In this document: piece by piece, positions 10,665 to 19,895 of the stretch | How the letters are laid out: every line of letters begins with the position of its first letter | Numbering within the stretch: the stretch's first letter is position 1 | Source of the DNA: Symsagittifera roscoffensis | Taxonomy: Eukaryota > Xenacoelomorpha > Acoela > Convolutidae | Reading direction: 5' to 3' | Length of the DNA: 60,000 nt | NCBI RefSeq assembly: GCF_963678635.1 | Contig: NC_087064.1 | Coordinates: 52,782,684 to 52,842,683 of the forward strand | Program-made: the position numbers and the translations under genes | Notes under the pieces: model-generated | What the model saw: the letters and a program-made list of their open reading frames with translations, nothing else | Database searches by the model: none | Told to the model about the DNA's origin: nothing

Positions 10665-11865
10665 TTAAACATTTTTAGTGAATGTTCCCAATTTGTTGAT
10701 TTGAATGTCTTTCTCATCCGTTACTTGCTCCAAGGGAAAATGAAAAAACATTTCATATTTAAGCTTTCTCCACCAAGTTCTGGATAATGCAACTGTTCAG
10801 CTGCATCCTGTAGTGAAGTCAAGTCGAAAACTAGAATATAGTGATTTTGAAGATCTTCCATAGGAAGAGCTGGAAAATCTTCCATAGGAAGAGCTGGAAG
10901 AGCTGGAAGAGCGGGTTGTATCCAATGAAATAATTGCTCTTCCACTCCCGAAGAATTCTAAGCTCTCTCAAAAAAAATTGTCGATAATTGAAAAGATTTT
11001 CATGAAAAGATCCCGTAACCGCTGAATTTGTATTCATTGCAACAGCTATTTTTCTGATTCGGGCATCATTGAAAACAATTTCCGAAATAAACTGGTTTTG
11101 ACGAGATGGAATGATAAAGGTTCTTGCTATAGTTTCCATGTAATTGTATTCAGCAGGTTCCCATTCCAGATTCCAAGGCAAATATTGATGATTAGGTTCA
11201 GCTACTACAATTTTTCTGGTAAACAGTGAACAATCAACAATTTTCAGACTAACATTTGGATTATCAGACAGCATGTAAAAATTAGGTCTGGCTCGAATTA
11301 GTTTATTTCGAACTTTGGTTTTTGGTAGTAATAATTTTTCACAAGTAAACACATCAATGGCAAGCCTGCCATAAAGTGAAAAAGTTATCACTGACTCTAA
11401 GGAGTTTGCTCTATCAGTGAACGGATACATATCAAATACTTACCGATAATCTTCAAAGCTATATCCGTGACAAGCAAGTATTCCTTTATTACTCACTGCC
11501 GACAAACTGAATTCGTTTGATATTTGTGCTTTCTGAGGATATAATCCATTGGCTTTGTGAACCATTTTATTGTCAAAATAAACTTCACAATTAGATTTTA
11601 GAGAAAATAGTAGATTGTTTACATAAGTTAAGTAGATTTGTGGTTCCTCATCTGAATCATCCTCTAATTTTGCTTTATAATCTGGTTTTTCTTCTTTAAA
11701 AGCTTCGAACAATCTTTCTTTGAATAATTGAAGCTTTACACTGACGCGGGTAGGTATCACACATATCCAAATAAAGGTTACGGTCCGTCTCAAATTCAAA
11801 CTCAATACTGCTTTCATCCAGAAACGTTGGGAACTACTTCTTGTGTGTAAGATGAAAAAATTGTT
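10665..11865 (-). pseudogene. Polinton major capsid-like protein (F54H12.2 family), broken
   Basis: Reading leftward from about 11865, conserved capsid-family segments appear in order but in different frames. First comes FLDESSIEFEFETDR, then QIYLTYVNNLLFSLKSNCEV with NGLYPQKAQISNEF and ILACHGYSFEDY (11440-11690). A long middle segment follows (10980-11430). The end is NHYILVFDLTSLQDAAEQL with HYPELGGESL (10740-10850), and a stop falls at 10665-10667. Total span is about 400 codons. These segments match the widespread F54H12.2-like proteins of animal Polintons, taken to be double jelly-roll capsid proteins. The frame changes at least near 11760, 11435 and 10930, so no full protein can be made. 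A small local duplication around 10855-10915 repeats a Leu-Pro-Met-Glu-Asp block just before the conserved C-terminus. Confidence 0.8.
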
Positions 11866-11999
11866 TCCAAAACTTGGACTGTATCAAAAATCCTCAAAGA
11901 AGAATTTGTAAAAGCTCCGTACCAAAAATGACTACTTTTATTTTCACTCATCTTATTTTTTCAAAAATGTCTTGGCGAGAGCGATTGATTTTAGAACTA

Positions 12000-12345
12000 C
12001 TTTTTGAGAAATGGATTTGGTTCTACGCTTGGATTTTCGAACTACTTTTTGAGAGATGGATTTGGTTCTACGCTTTTTCCAACTCCCAACTGTTTTCGAA
12101 CTGTTTTTTTTTCCAACAATTTTTGCAAATGTTTTAAATTTTTTTCGTCCACTGACAACTTCTCCAGTTTTTGGAGCAGCAATTTCAAATAAATCTGCTC
12201 TGATACTTTTTCAGCTGGGAATATATTTTTTAAAAGAGGGAATTGCAGTTCTCCCAAGAGTTTGTGCAATAGCTCCAAAACCTCTTCCACGCTGTCCTGC
12301 TTGTCCACAAAAAATAGGAAATTTAGCTGAACTTTGAGCAACCAT
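12000..12345 (-). pseudogene. Small basic Polinton virion-type protein, broken
   Basis: It begins at 12345 with MVAQSSAKFPIFCGQAGQRG and continues with a glycine/arginine-rich GRGFGAIAQTLGRTAIP. The frame then changes into a Lys/Leu-rich stretch that ends in a basic RKQLGVGKSVEPNPSLKK. This layout is typical of the small protein encoded between the capsid genes of animal Polintons. It is likely a minor core or membrane-active virion component by analogy; I would not fix its role. Near 12003-12080 a block of about 45 bases is tandemly repeated, duplicating the basic tail. The copy cannot make the full protein without a frame change. Confidence 0.6.
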
Positions 12346-12355
12346 TTCGTATAAA

Positions 12356-13180
12356 TCAAAAACGATTATCCGAAATCTTGCGAAACAAGAGAACAACTCG
12401 TGTAATTCCTACGGACACAAAAAGAGTTTTTTCACCTGTAGTATCCCTTAGCTCTACTTTTAAGCTCTGGAAGGAGTTTTTTAATAATTTTTTAAATTCT
12501 AGATTCGTATAGGATTGATAAATCATGTTCTGTCCTGTAGATATTATGTCTCCATTTTTTACTTTTGAAATGAAAGGAATACAACGAAGTAAAGGAGTTT
12601 TTGTATCACCTACCATATAATATTCTATAATATCACTAGAAATCATTAGGGAATGGATTCACATAATCTCAGAATACTTAGGATAATGTGTATTTTTTCC
12701 TTTCGTTATAATTCCTGTTTGATTTTGTTCTAAATCACAACCAATAATGTGACTCAAATCAGCACTCTGAATTATAAACACAAATTGATCCTCAGGTAAA
12801 TGAATGGCAATTTTTTGTGTATTCTTATCTACTGATCCATGAATCCCGTTATATTCCTATTTTTGTGCGCCTGTACCTTTTCGAACTTTGTCATTCTTGG
12901 CTACAACTATATCAACAAAACTTTTATACAACCCAGGTTCATTATGCATCGGTTGAATCTTTCTTTTTTCCCCAGGACTTTCTCGCCCATCTATGAAAGT
13001 AAGCTTTCCCTCAGTAACGTTTTGATACAATGAAGAAAAATTTTTTTCTGAAATAGCAACCTCACATTTTCCATTAAAATGTAATTGTTCAGGTAGAAAG
13101 TTTGTAAAAGAACTTAGACTATAATTCGGAAAATAATTAAAAGAAGCATTGGAAACTAGCTCAAAAGTAAAAGAATCCAT
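12356..13180 (-). pseudogene. Polinton minor capsid-like protein, broken
   Basis: It starts at the ATG at 13180 (MDSFTFELVSNASFNYFPN). Next come LSSFTNFLPEQL, VTEGKLTFIDG and EPGLYKSFVDIV. After a frame change near 12855 it continues to MVGDTKTPLLRCIPFISK, IISTGQNMIYQSY and GITRVVLLFRK, ending at 12356. The full span, about 275 codons, is normal for the family. These motifs are shared by a conserved uncharacterised protein found next to integrase and capsid genes in animal Polintons and thought to be a jelly-roll minor capsid (penton) protein. The family match is clear from the text; the structural role is inferred from published models of Polintons. Confidence 0.72.
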
Positions 13181-13199
13181 GACCACTGATCGGTAGAAA

Positions 13200-14075
13200 C
13201 TCAATTTGAAAAATGACTTACCTTTAGTCTTCACATTTTCCAGCTCGTTCTCATGAAATTGTCTCAGAATTTCTTCTTTTTTGAGATCTTTGATGATGTA
13301 TATAGGAGGTTTTTTGTAGATATTGCCGAAATTTCATCTGTAAACTGTGGCTTGTATCCTTTTCATAATCTTATTTTTCAAAAACCTAATTCTATCGCCA
13401 ATTTTGAATTTTTGTTTAGTATATTTCATGAGAAAATTGTTTTACAAAATTGATAAAAAATCACTATTTTTCACATCGATTTTTGCGACCGTTCTATGTA
13501 GAAACAAATTGCTGCAGTTTGGGAACAAATTTTCCAAAATTATCATCAATGTAACCCTATATTATATGTTTCAAAGACTGAATTGCTCTCTCTGCAAACG
13601 CAGCTTTTGTTTCAATCATTGTTGAGTAAACTTCAATGTCTTTCTCCTGGCAAAGTTTTTTAAAAGTTCCCCAATATTCTGTTCCTTTATCGACCCAAAG
13701 TATTTTAGGAGTGTTTTTTCCAGAAATCATTTTTTTCAAAGCTTGTAAATTGTCTTTGGCTTACTTCGTTTCATTGTTTGAACTCTGACAAATATCGAAA
13801 ATTTATCTGCAGCAACTAAAAAATACTTGACTCTATTGTTTTGACTAGCTAACTTGTTTACAAAAGCCAAGTCCATACACCAAGTTTTTTTGATATATTT
13901 AGAGAAAGCTTGAAGTCTTCGGAAACGCCTGATTCGTGGACCAGATTTTGTATACGATGTCTACGTTTGTAAGAACTGTTCTTGTTTCTTTTTTGATAAA
14001 CCACTCGCTTTACTCAAGTTTCGCACAGAACCGTACGCAGCTCTACCCCTAGAAAACAATCTGTTTAGTCTTACC
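13200..14075 (-). pseudogene. Polinton retrovirus-like integrase, broken
   Basis: Segments in order: an N-terminal part with RNLSKASGLSKKKQEQFLQT, then RRLQAFSKYIKKTWCMDLAF with the first catalytic Asp (codon 13871-13873). VKYFLVAADKFSIFVRVQTM follows. KILWVDKGTEYWGTFKKLC carries the second Asp (13689-13691), and ETKAAFAERAIQSLKHII carries the catalytic Glu (13590-13592). A C-terminal chromo-like part follows (KFKIGDRIRFLKN, then KKPPIYIIKDLKKEEI). All three catalytic residues are still encoded. An in-frame stop at 13961-13963 and a frame change at about 13740 between the two aspartates kill the gene, and further lesions lie after the Glu. This enzyme normally joins the element ends to target DNA, making the 6-base duplications seen here. 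Confidence 0.88.
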
Positions 14076-14078
14076 TTT

Positions 14079-14327
14079 TCAGATTTTGAAAGGAGTCCAA
14101 CTTCCTCTGTCTTTTACTTTGGCATTCTTGTTAATAGCAAGTTTAAGCGGAAGTTCAGTTGCTTCCAAAATAGTGAAGTAAGTATTGGGAAAGTGGCGTT
14201 TTTTTGCTTTAGTGCACACACAAAGTCTATCTCGATTATCTAATATAATATTGCCTGACTGGCTGAGTTTAATTCTAGGATAACTCAAAATTGAATCAAT
14301 AAGGTGCTTATTGTTACTCCTTTTCAA
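14079..14327 (-). CDS. Polinton accessory ORF, 82 aa, unrecognised
   Basis: An 82-residue frame (HLIDSILSYPRIKLSQSGNI early, ending AKVKDRGSWTPFKI). It lies directly upstream of the integrase start in the same orientation. The spacing suggests either a separate small protein or an extra N-terminal domain of the integrase gene cut off by a frame change. Similar text recurs near integrase genes in other animal Polintons, to my recollection; I know no function for it. Confidence 0.45.
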   Translation of the reverse strand: MKRSNNKHLIDSILSYPRIKLSQSGNIILDNRDRLCVCTKAKKRHFPNTYFTILEATELPLKLAINKNAKVKDRGSWTPFKI

Positions 14328-14534
14328 ATTCGCTTTTACAGCACTTTAAATATTAAAACTTTTTGGTACAATCTCCTGTTTTTCTTGTTTTTGATCCAAT
14401 TTATGTTTTCTTGGAAGTGTACTTTGTGATTGATAAACTGAGTACGGAATTAAAACAAACTGTGTCATACTATATCAATCTTTTAATGACAAAAAGGGTG
14501 ATGATAGATATCAATTGTAACTCTTTAGTTGAAC

Positions 14535-14765
14535 TTAAAATTGTTCTTCTTTTGTGTAGAGGAGTTCTTTTTTGTGTTGGTTCTGAATTTTTTTTATTGA
14601 TATTCTCCTACGTCTTCTCTCCGAAGATCTCGAAGCTCTCCTCCTATTAGTTTTAATAAACACTCGCTCAGAAACTGAATCAAAGGTTTTGGACAATTGA
14701 GAATGAATTGTTTTCGATATCTTAGGTCTTGTGTCAAATGCTGGTTGAAGAGGACCGTTTTTCAA
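14535..14765 (-). CDS. Arg-rich Polinton ORF, 76 aa, unrecognised
   Basis: A 76-residue frame with a strongly basic middle (NRRRASRSSERRRRRISIKK). Such tails suit a small DNA-condensing virion protein, which adenovirus-like and Polinton elements often carry, but that is inference from composition only. It sits in the leftward gene cluster with the same orientation as its neighbours. Confidence 0.35.
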   Translation of the reverse strand: MKNGPLQPAFDTRPKISKTIHSQLSKTFDSVSERVFIKTNRRRASRSSERRRRRISIKKIQNQHKKELLYTKEEQF

Positions 14766-15265
14766 CCAATCGAAAATAAAATAAATTTTTGCAGATCAAT
14801 TTGGACCAAATAAAGAAATTAAAATTCGTTTTTTGGTAGATATTAACTTATTCATAGCTTTGAGGAAGGTAGAATATAACCTACTGTACTTGATAAGATA
14901 GCTAACCAAACTGTCGTTTCTTCACATGTTGTGGATAACATAATTCGCAGTATTGCACATATTAGCATCAAAACTATAACGAAATATTGGCACAGAAAAA
15001 CTAAAAGAGATCTAATACATTTACGTCCAAACAATTTCCATGATTTTCATTCCTTATTTTTTTTATCAAAAACAAAATTTCCTAAAATTACGGGCTTGAT
15101 CGACCATCTTAATTCTAGAAACAAAAAATTGACAATGACTTTAAATAAAGTTTAAAAAAAGTAGTACATTAAGATTATTATGATTTACAATTTGTTGAAA
15201 AAACATCGAGTTCATGTTCCGTAGGCAAATAATTTTGTTTCTGCTCAGTGAAAAAAGTTTGCATG

Positions 15266-15763
15266 TCAAAGTGGGTAGTTGCTACACCTTAAATCATGTT
15301 CTTCATCTTTAAACATCAAAAACTGGACTTTTGGGCAAGCGTATTCTTCCAAACTATTAATCTTTGTTTCGAAAAACTTTGACAGAATCTTACGTTTTTC
15401 ATATCCTTTTGCAAAAATTTCTGTTTCTGTTGCTTCTAAATTTTTCAATATTTTTAAATTCTGTATTTTTTTGTAACTACTACTCTTACTGATTCAATAA
15501 AAATGTTTTGTACACCAAGAAGATTGGGATGTTGGTTTGAATTTATCAGGAGGAAGAAAGGAATATCCTACAGTTTGTCCCTCTTTGTAAACTCCTAACT
15601 TTTTCACTATATTATTTTTAATACTTTCAATATCCAAAACAACCAGACTCATTCTGTAAACTGTTTTCTCTGGAGTTTTTTGATTTAAATGATTAACAGT
15701 CGAACAATGCATATACTGATGAAGCAAAAATCTTAACATATAAGCAAAAAAGTATTCCATCAC
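15266..15763 (-). pseudogene. Conserved Polinton protein of unknown role, broken
   Basis: Two frames join around 15470-15495. The first has FFAYMLRFLLHQYMHCSTV, then SLVVLDIESIKNNIVKKLGV, YKEGQTVGYSFLPPDKFKPT and SQSSWCTKHFY. The second has TETEIFAKGYEKRKILSKFF, INSLEEYACPKVQF and RCSNYPL. This order of phrases resembles a conserved, uncharacterised family I associate with Maverick-like elements of invertebrates. A beta-strand with Asp followed by 'KGxEK' could suggest a nuclease fold, but I cannot show catalytic residues. The break near 15480 is a frame change with a stop. Confidence 0.5.
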
Positions 15764-15960
15764 GTGACCAAGAAAGCATGAACTGAGTAGACTAGGTGCA
15801 ACTTATCAAAACTCAGGCCCTTTTTTGTAGTAGATTTCACAGAACCAGCAGAGTCAGCTAGAATCGCATGTAGTCTTAAGATTTTGGAGTTTGCAAAAAA
15901 ATAATCCTTACAGGAATTTCCGTATCCAATTAGACCTCCAAAACTAAATTTTTGGTCCAT
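15760..15960 (-). CDS. Short Polinton ORF, 66 aa, unrecognised
   Basis: A 66-residue frame (MDQKFSFGGLIGYGNSCKDY at the start). Its end overlaps by 4 bases the start of the next leftward frame, which may mean both are parts of one decayed gene. I recognise no motif. Confidence 0.3.
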   Translation of the reverse strand: MDQKFSFGGLIGYGNSCKDYFFANSKILRLHAILADSAGSVKSTTKKGLSFDKLHLVYSVHAFLVT

Positions 15961-16054
15961 TTATTTTTATTTTTCTGTCCGGGTCCAAAACAATACAGGT
16001 ACAAAGAAATAAATGTTTTCTTTTTGTGTTTGACAAAAAATCTTGCTTCATTCA

Positions 16055-16485
16055 GTTTCTGAACGTTTATTTTCTACAGTGCGTTCGTCAATAATGATGC
16101 AAGATTTTTTGAATGTTTTTACATAACCTAGTAATGAAGGAATTATATCGAGTAACTTATCATATTCTTCTCTTTGTAGTTGTGAAGTTTGATTATTTTT
16201 CCATTGATTTCAATTGGTACGATATTCTATAAGTTCTATTTTTTTGGTATCGAATCTGTACCCTATGTGAACTTTTTTTCTACCATTATGCAGAGTCCAC
16301 TCAAAATGCAATATCTGTGAGTCTACGTTCAAATTCTGCAAGTTTGGTAAATTTTGTGATTCTATAATTGTTAGTGAAATTTTTCGGGACTTTTCTTGTA
16401 AAACAACATAAAAAAGTCCCAATTTATTGTGAAGTTTTAAAAATAATTTTTTTGAAAAATCAATATTCCAACTCATACTGTTCAA
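16055..16485 (-). pseudogene. Unrecognised Polinton ORF, about 140 codons with one stop
   Basis: It begins at 16485 and reads through a segment with LHFEWTLHNGRKKVHIGYRF. A stop ends it at 16210, but the same frame continues with NQWKNNQTSQLQREEYDKLL and FKKSCIIIDERTVENKRSET to about 16055. The continued similarity of composition after the stop suggests one gene with a nonsense change. No family is recognised. Confidence 0.4.
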
Positions 16486-16509
16486 TTCGAATACTAAATG
16501 GAAAATAAT

Positions 16510-17810
16510 TCTGAGGATAATTACTTAAATTACTGGACAAAAAACATAATTAACACAATTTATTGTACATTACAGTTCTCAACAAACATAAAGTCTCCCA
16601 AAAATTGGGACAGTTCTTCGAATTCGTTCAAAGTATAGTTGACATAAGCCACTGATTCAAAGTATAGTTGACATAGGTTTGTTAACATTGTACTTCTTGA
16701 TCGTGACACAAACTTGTTTTCTATTGAAAGTTGCTATATCATACACTTTGTTGCAGTTGGTAAGCTCTTGATCCATAGTCGACTCCTTGTCAGAAGTGAG
16801 TTCCAATATAGGAACGAGTCCAAGGTTTTCAGCATCGTGAACAACAGTATCACTAATTGCCGAGATTGCTTCCCCTTATTGTTCTCCAAGATCGAGTTGC
16901 TGTCTTTTTCGATTCGTTCCAACTCATTTTTCTTGAATAGTTGAAAGCAGGGTTCAAAATAAATTTTCCCCTTGTAGGATTTTTGGGACCACGCAAATCT
17001 CCCAGTTCTTGTTTGATATTTTGAGAATTCCTATATGAATCCAGTGTTAGTGTTCCTATATGAATCCACAATTCTCAGCAAAAATCATTGTTCCAGATGG
17101 CTGCTGCTATGTGTCAAGCTTTTCCCAGCTTTTATTCAGATTATAAAGAAAAATCGCTATTTAGTTCCGTTTCCAGTAATTTTTACAAAAAATATAGAGT
17201 AAACAAGAAATTTTAAGTCTCTGCCCACAATTCCTACTGTTCTTTGGAAAATTGTAAGTTCCATATACTTCTGATTGATTCATTTTTCGATCAAGACTTA
17301 AAAATATTGGGTAATTTTCAATTCACATACCTAATTATCGATTGTCTTTACACTCTGTACAAATACAGATTTTTTTGGAACGTTCTTTCATCAACTGGCG
17401 AAGTTGTCAATCAATTTTACCGCGCTGTTCATCGTTAATGAAATGGAAAGCGGCAGAAAAAATGCCAAGTGTAACAGAGAAAAGACTGTTACACCAAAAA
17501 CTCAAACGTTGTTATGTATTTACGTTCTAACCAGAGACTAGCTTCCACACAAAGTATCGGTTCAGTTTTTCTGGAAAGAGTTCGTAAATTACAAATTTCA
17601 TAACATGAACATGATTTGTTAAAAAAAATTGACCGTTTTCATGATGTTTATGGATTTGTAAATAATGACCATGTCAATTTTTCAAAAAAAAAATTAAAAA
17701 ATTTGACAATACATCTATTTTCTCTCATATGCTTACAAAAAAATTCACCGCTGCTAAAGAAATTGCAAAAAGCTCTTCAAACTTGTAAGCAAGATGTAAT
17801 TTTCCTTCTG
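16510..17810. other. Polinton interior, only decayed ORF fragments
   Basis: Only short overlapping frames are present on both strands. The minus frames at 16734-17071 read together as a possible old gene (SILENNKGKQSRQLVILLFT), but I cannot name it. Small direct repeats of about 25 bases occur near 16630-16675 and 17030-17065. This is where a packaging ATPase or protease might be expected; I did not see either. Confidence 0.4.
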
Positions 17811-17814
17811 ATTT

Positions 17815-18105
17815 TCAAGAAGCTGCAAAAAAAGTTTCAAATTTTTCAAAAAACTGCAAAAGTGTTTCAATTTTTTAACAAGATGTGAAAAAGGTTTCAT
17901 TTTTTCAACCAGATGCGAAAACGTTTCACTTTTTTGACAAAATATGAAAATTACTTCATTTTTTGTGACCAAATGCAAAAAGTGTTTCAATTTTTTTGAC
18001 AAAATGCACAAAGTGTTTCAATTTTTCCGATAAAAAGCAAAAAGTGTTTCAATTTTTTTTACAAAGTGCGAAAAGTGTGTGAGTTTTTTTTTGAAAAGAT
18101 GCAAA
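17815..18105. repeat. Minisatellite, about 31-33-base unit, 9-10 copies
   Basis: Tandem degenerate units resemble 'gacaaaatgcaaaaagtg' followed by 'tttcaattttttt'. On the minus strand the unit stays open as an 11-residue peptide repeat resembling KKLKHFLHLVT, so the array may have grown inside a coding region of the Polinton. The units closest to 18060 are the most alike; those on the left are more diverged. Confidence 0.8.
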
Positions 18106-18480
18106 CCCTCATTTTCATCTATTGTGATGGGGTTTTTGGCTGATCCTGCTGCCTCCCAGGGAAAGAGGAAGTCGTCGACTGGTTGGTTCATATCATTCCC
18201 ACGTGCTCAGCCACTTGCTCCATCATTTGCATTTCTCCAAGTTGGTTCACAGTCATGGGTACTTGCGTCATATGAGTTCGATAAAATCCCTTCGCATCAC
18301 TTCCACCATGCGCCAGACTTGTATTGGGATGTCCATTCGTGCCAGAAAAGCTCCAGAGATTGTTTCTCGCACTTAAATTTTTACTAGAAACGAAAAAACT
18401 ACATGGGGTTGCTGTTTTGAACTGAGAAGATCATTTTGAGCACTAAGTTGAAAGACAGAGTAAAAACAAGAAAGATTTAG

Positions 18481-18600
18481 AGCTGAGAGGAGGGGGTAGC
18501 TAACGGTAGATAAGTTGAATATAAGGTATTTAGAGCTGAGAGAGGAGGTATTTGACGGTAGTTTAGTTGAAAATAAAAAGATTTTTAGTTAGGAGTGAGA
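18481..18600. repeat. Tandem repeat, about 55-60-base unit
   Basis: Two to three units, each starting 'tttagagctgagag', then 'gaggtatttgacggtag', then 'agttgaa' plus an A-rich tail. It lies in the presumed non-coding span between the leftward and rightward gene sets of the Polinton. Confidence 0.65.
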
Positions 18601-18629
18601 GGGATCTTCAACTCGAATGTGTGGGTTTA

Positions 18630-18820
18630 ACCAATCAGAATTGATTTTCCTTATTTGGGTTGTAGTCGTGTCTAATCAGATTTCAGCTTTCTTTTATGGA
18701 ATACTTGTATAAAGGTCTTGTCCAATCGGAAACAAAGTTCCATTTAAGGTTCTTTTCCCACATAGCCGTTTCCAATCAGAAAAATGTTCGTTTTTGTTCT
18801 AGTTATCGTATCTTATCAGA
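18630..18820. promoter_or_regulatory. Cluster of five CCAAT-like motifs between divergent Polinton genes
   Basis: CCAATCAGA or close variants end at about 18639, 18680, 18730, 18780 and 18820, spaced 41-50 bases apart. The motif is an inverted or direct CCAAT-box core. It falls between the leftward capsid/integrase cluster and the rightward DNA polymerase gene. That is where a shared promoter would lie, though short leftward frames at 19138-19648 are on its right side. Regulatory function is inference. Confidence 0.4.
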
Positions 18821-19137
18821 GAACACCTTTAAGGGCCTAAATCTTCGAAATAAGTTGAAATAAACACAAAAGCAATCGCAAAAATAAATAAACAAAAATT
18901 GATTGCTGTAAAAATCAGAAAAAAATGCCGATATAAGTACGAAAAGAAAGAAAATTAGAACAAATAGTATTTCCACAATTTTTTCATCAAATTAGTTGAA
19001 TTTTGAGTAGATAGTCAAGTTTTTTGTTTTTGATGTAGATTTGAGAAGACAACTCAAAGATGATGAACTTTTCAAAGCAAACCGCCGAAAACCTGATTCC
19101 AAATCTGATCAAGCAGGATTTTGGGCTTTAAAAATCG

Positions 19138-19648
19138 TTAAAGAAATGAAGGAATAAAGAATTTTGCTGGATTGTTTTTACAAATTTCAGAATCGGGCAA
19201 GGAATAAAAGGTCTTTAATATATTATCATACAATTTGTTGATCAATTTTAAACTTTCGAGAATAAACAAAAATTCTTTCCTTGTGAGGTGTAATTCAGCC
19301 GTAAGTTTAAAGCATTGGTACGCAATATGTGGATCAAAATTAAACTCTTTGAGTGAGTAAGTTTCTCTGGAGATACCTTTACTTAGTCGGATTTTGTACA
19401 ATGAAAACGCCCAAAAAATTATGAAAAAAGTAAGAGTCCCCATCTACATCTATTTCATCAATAAGAAAACGAATTGGAAATTTTTCTTCTTTCATGTAAA
19501 GTAACTCGAGGAAAATCAAATGTTTTTTGGTTGACACTTTTCTAATCGAAATTAAACTTTTTAAAACATGTAAGCAGTTCACTTTTAGAAAATGCTGAAT
19601 TCTGCTTGGGTGATTTCCAACAAACAGTGTTACTAAATCAAAATTCAA
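19138..19648 (-). pseudogene. Unrecognised Polinton gene, one frame change
   Basis: Two leftward frames (19379-19648 and 19138-19443) overlap. Together they give about 165 codons if joined by one frame change near 19400-19440. Composition is helical and Lys/Leu/Phe-rich (PSRIQHFLKVNCLHVLKSLI in the first part). It has no recognised family. It lies head-to-head with the DNA polymerase gene, about 250 bases away. Confidence 0.35.
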
Positions 19649-19895
19649 TTCTGATTGGTTGATTTTCTCGAAGCAATAGTAAACAAAACTCTTTTCATTC
19701 TGATATTCTTTTATGTTGAAAGCAATCGTTCTATACTTTGTATAACTAATCGAAAACTTTTCAATAATTTTGAACCATTCAATGTAAGTATAAATAATCT
19801 ATTGTTTTTTTTGGATTTTTTAATTCACCCAATTTTGTAGGTGCCATGTTCTTTTTTTAATTTTGCTACAAGCTGAATCTTTCAATTTTTTTTAG

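Noticed and set aside
11874-12192. Overlapping + strand frames over the capsid genes
   Set aside because: They are antisense shadows of the leftward basic protein and of a 45-base local repeat.
10177-16485. A packaging ATPase and an adenain-like protease in the Polinton
   Set aside because: Expected by family knowledge, but no P-loop or His/Cys protease motif could be found by eye, so neither is annotated.
17815-18105. Regularly spaced short repeats that could be read as a CRISPR-like array
   Set aside because: The units are contiguous and diverged with no unique spacers. The DNA is eukaryotic and inside a Polinton, so it is a minisatellite.
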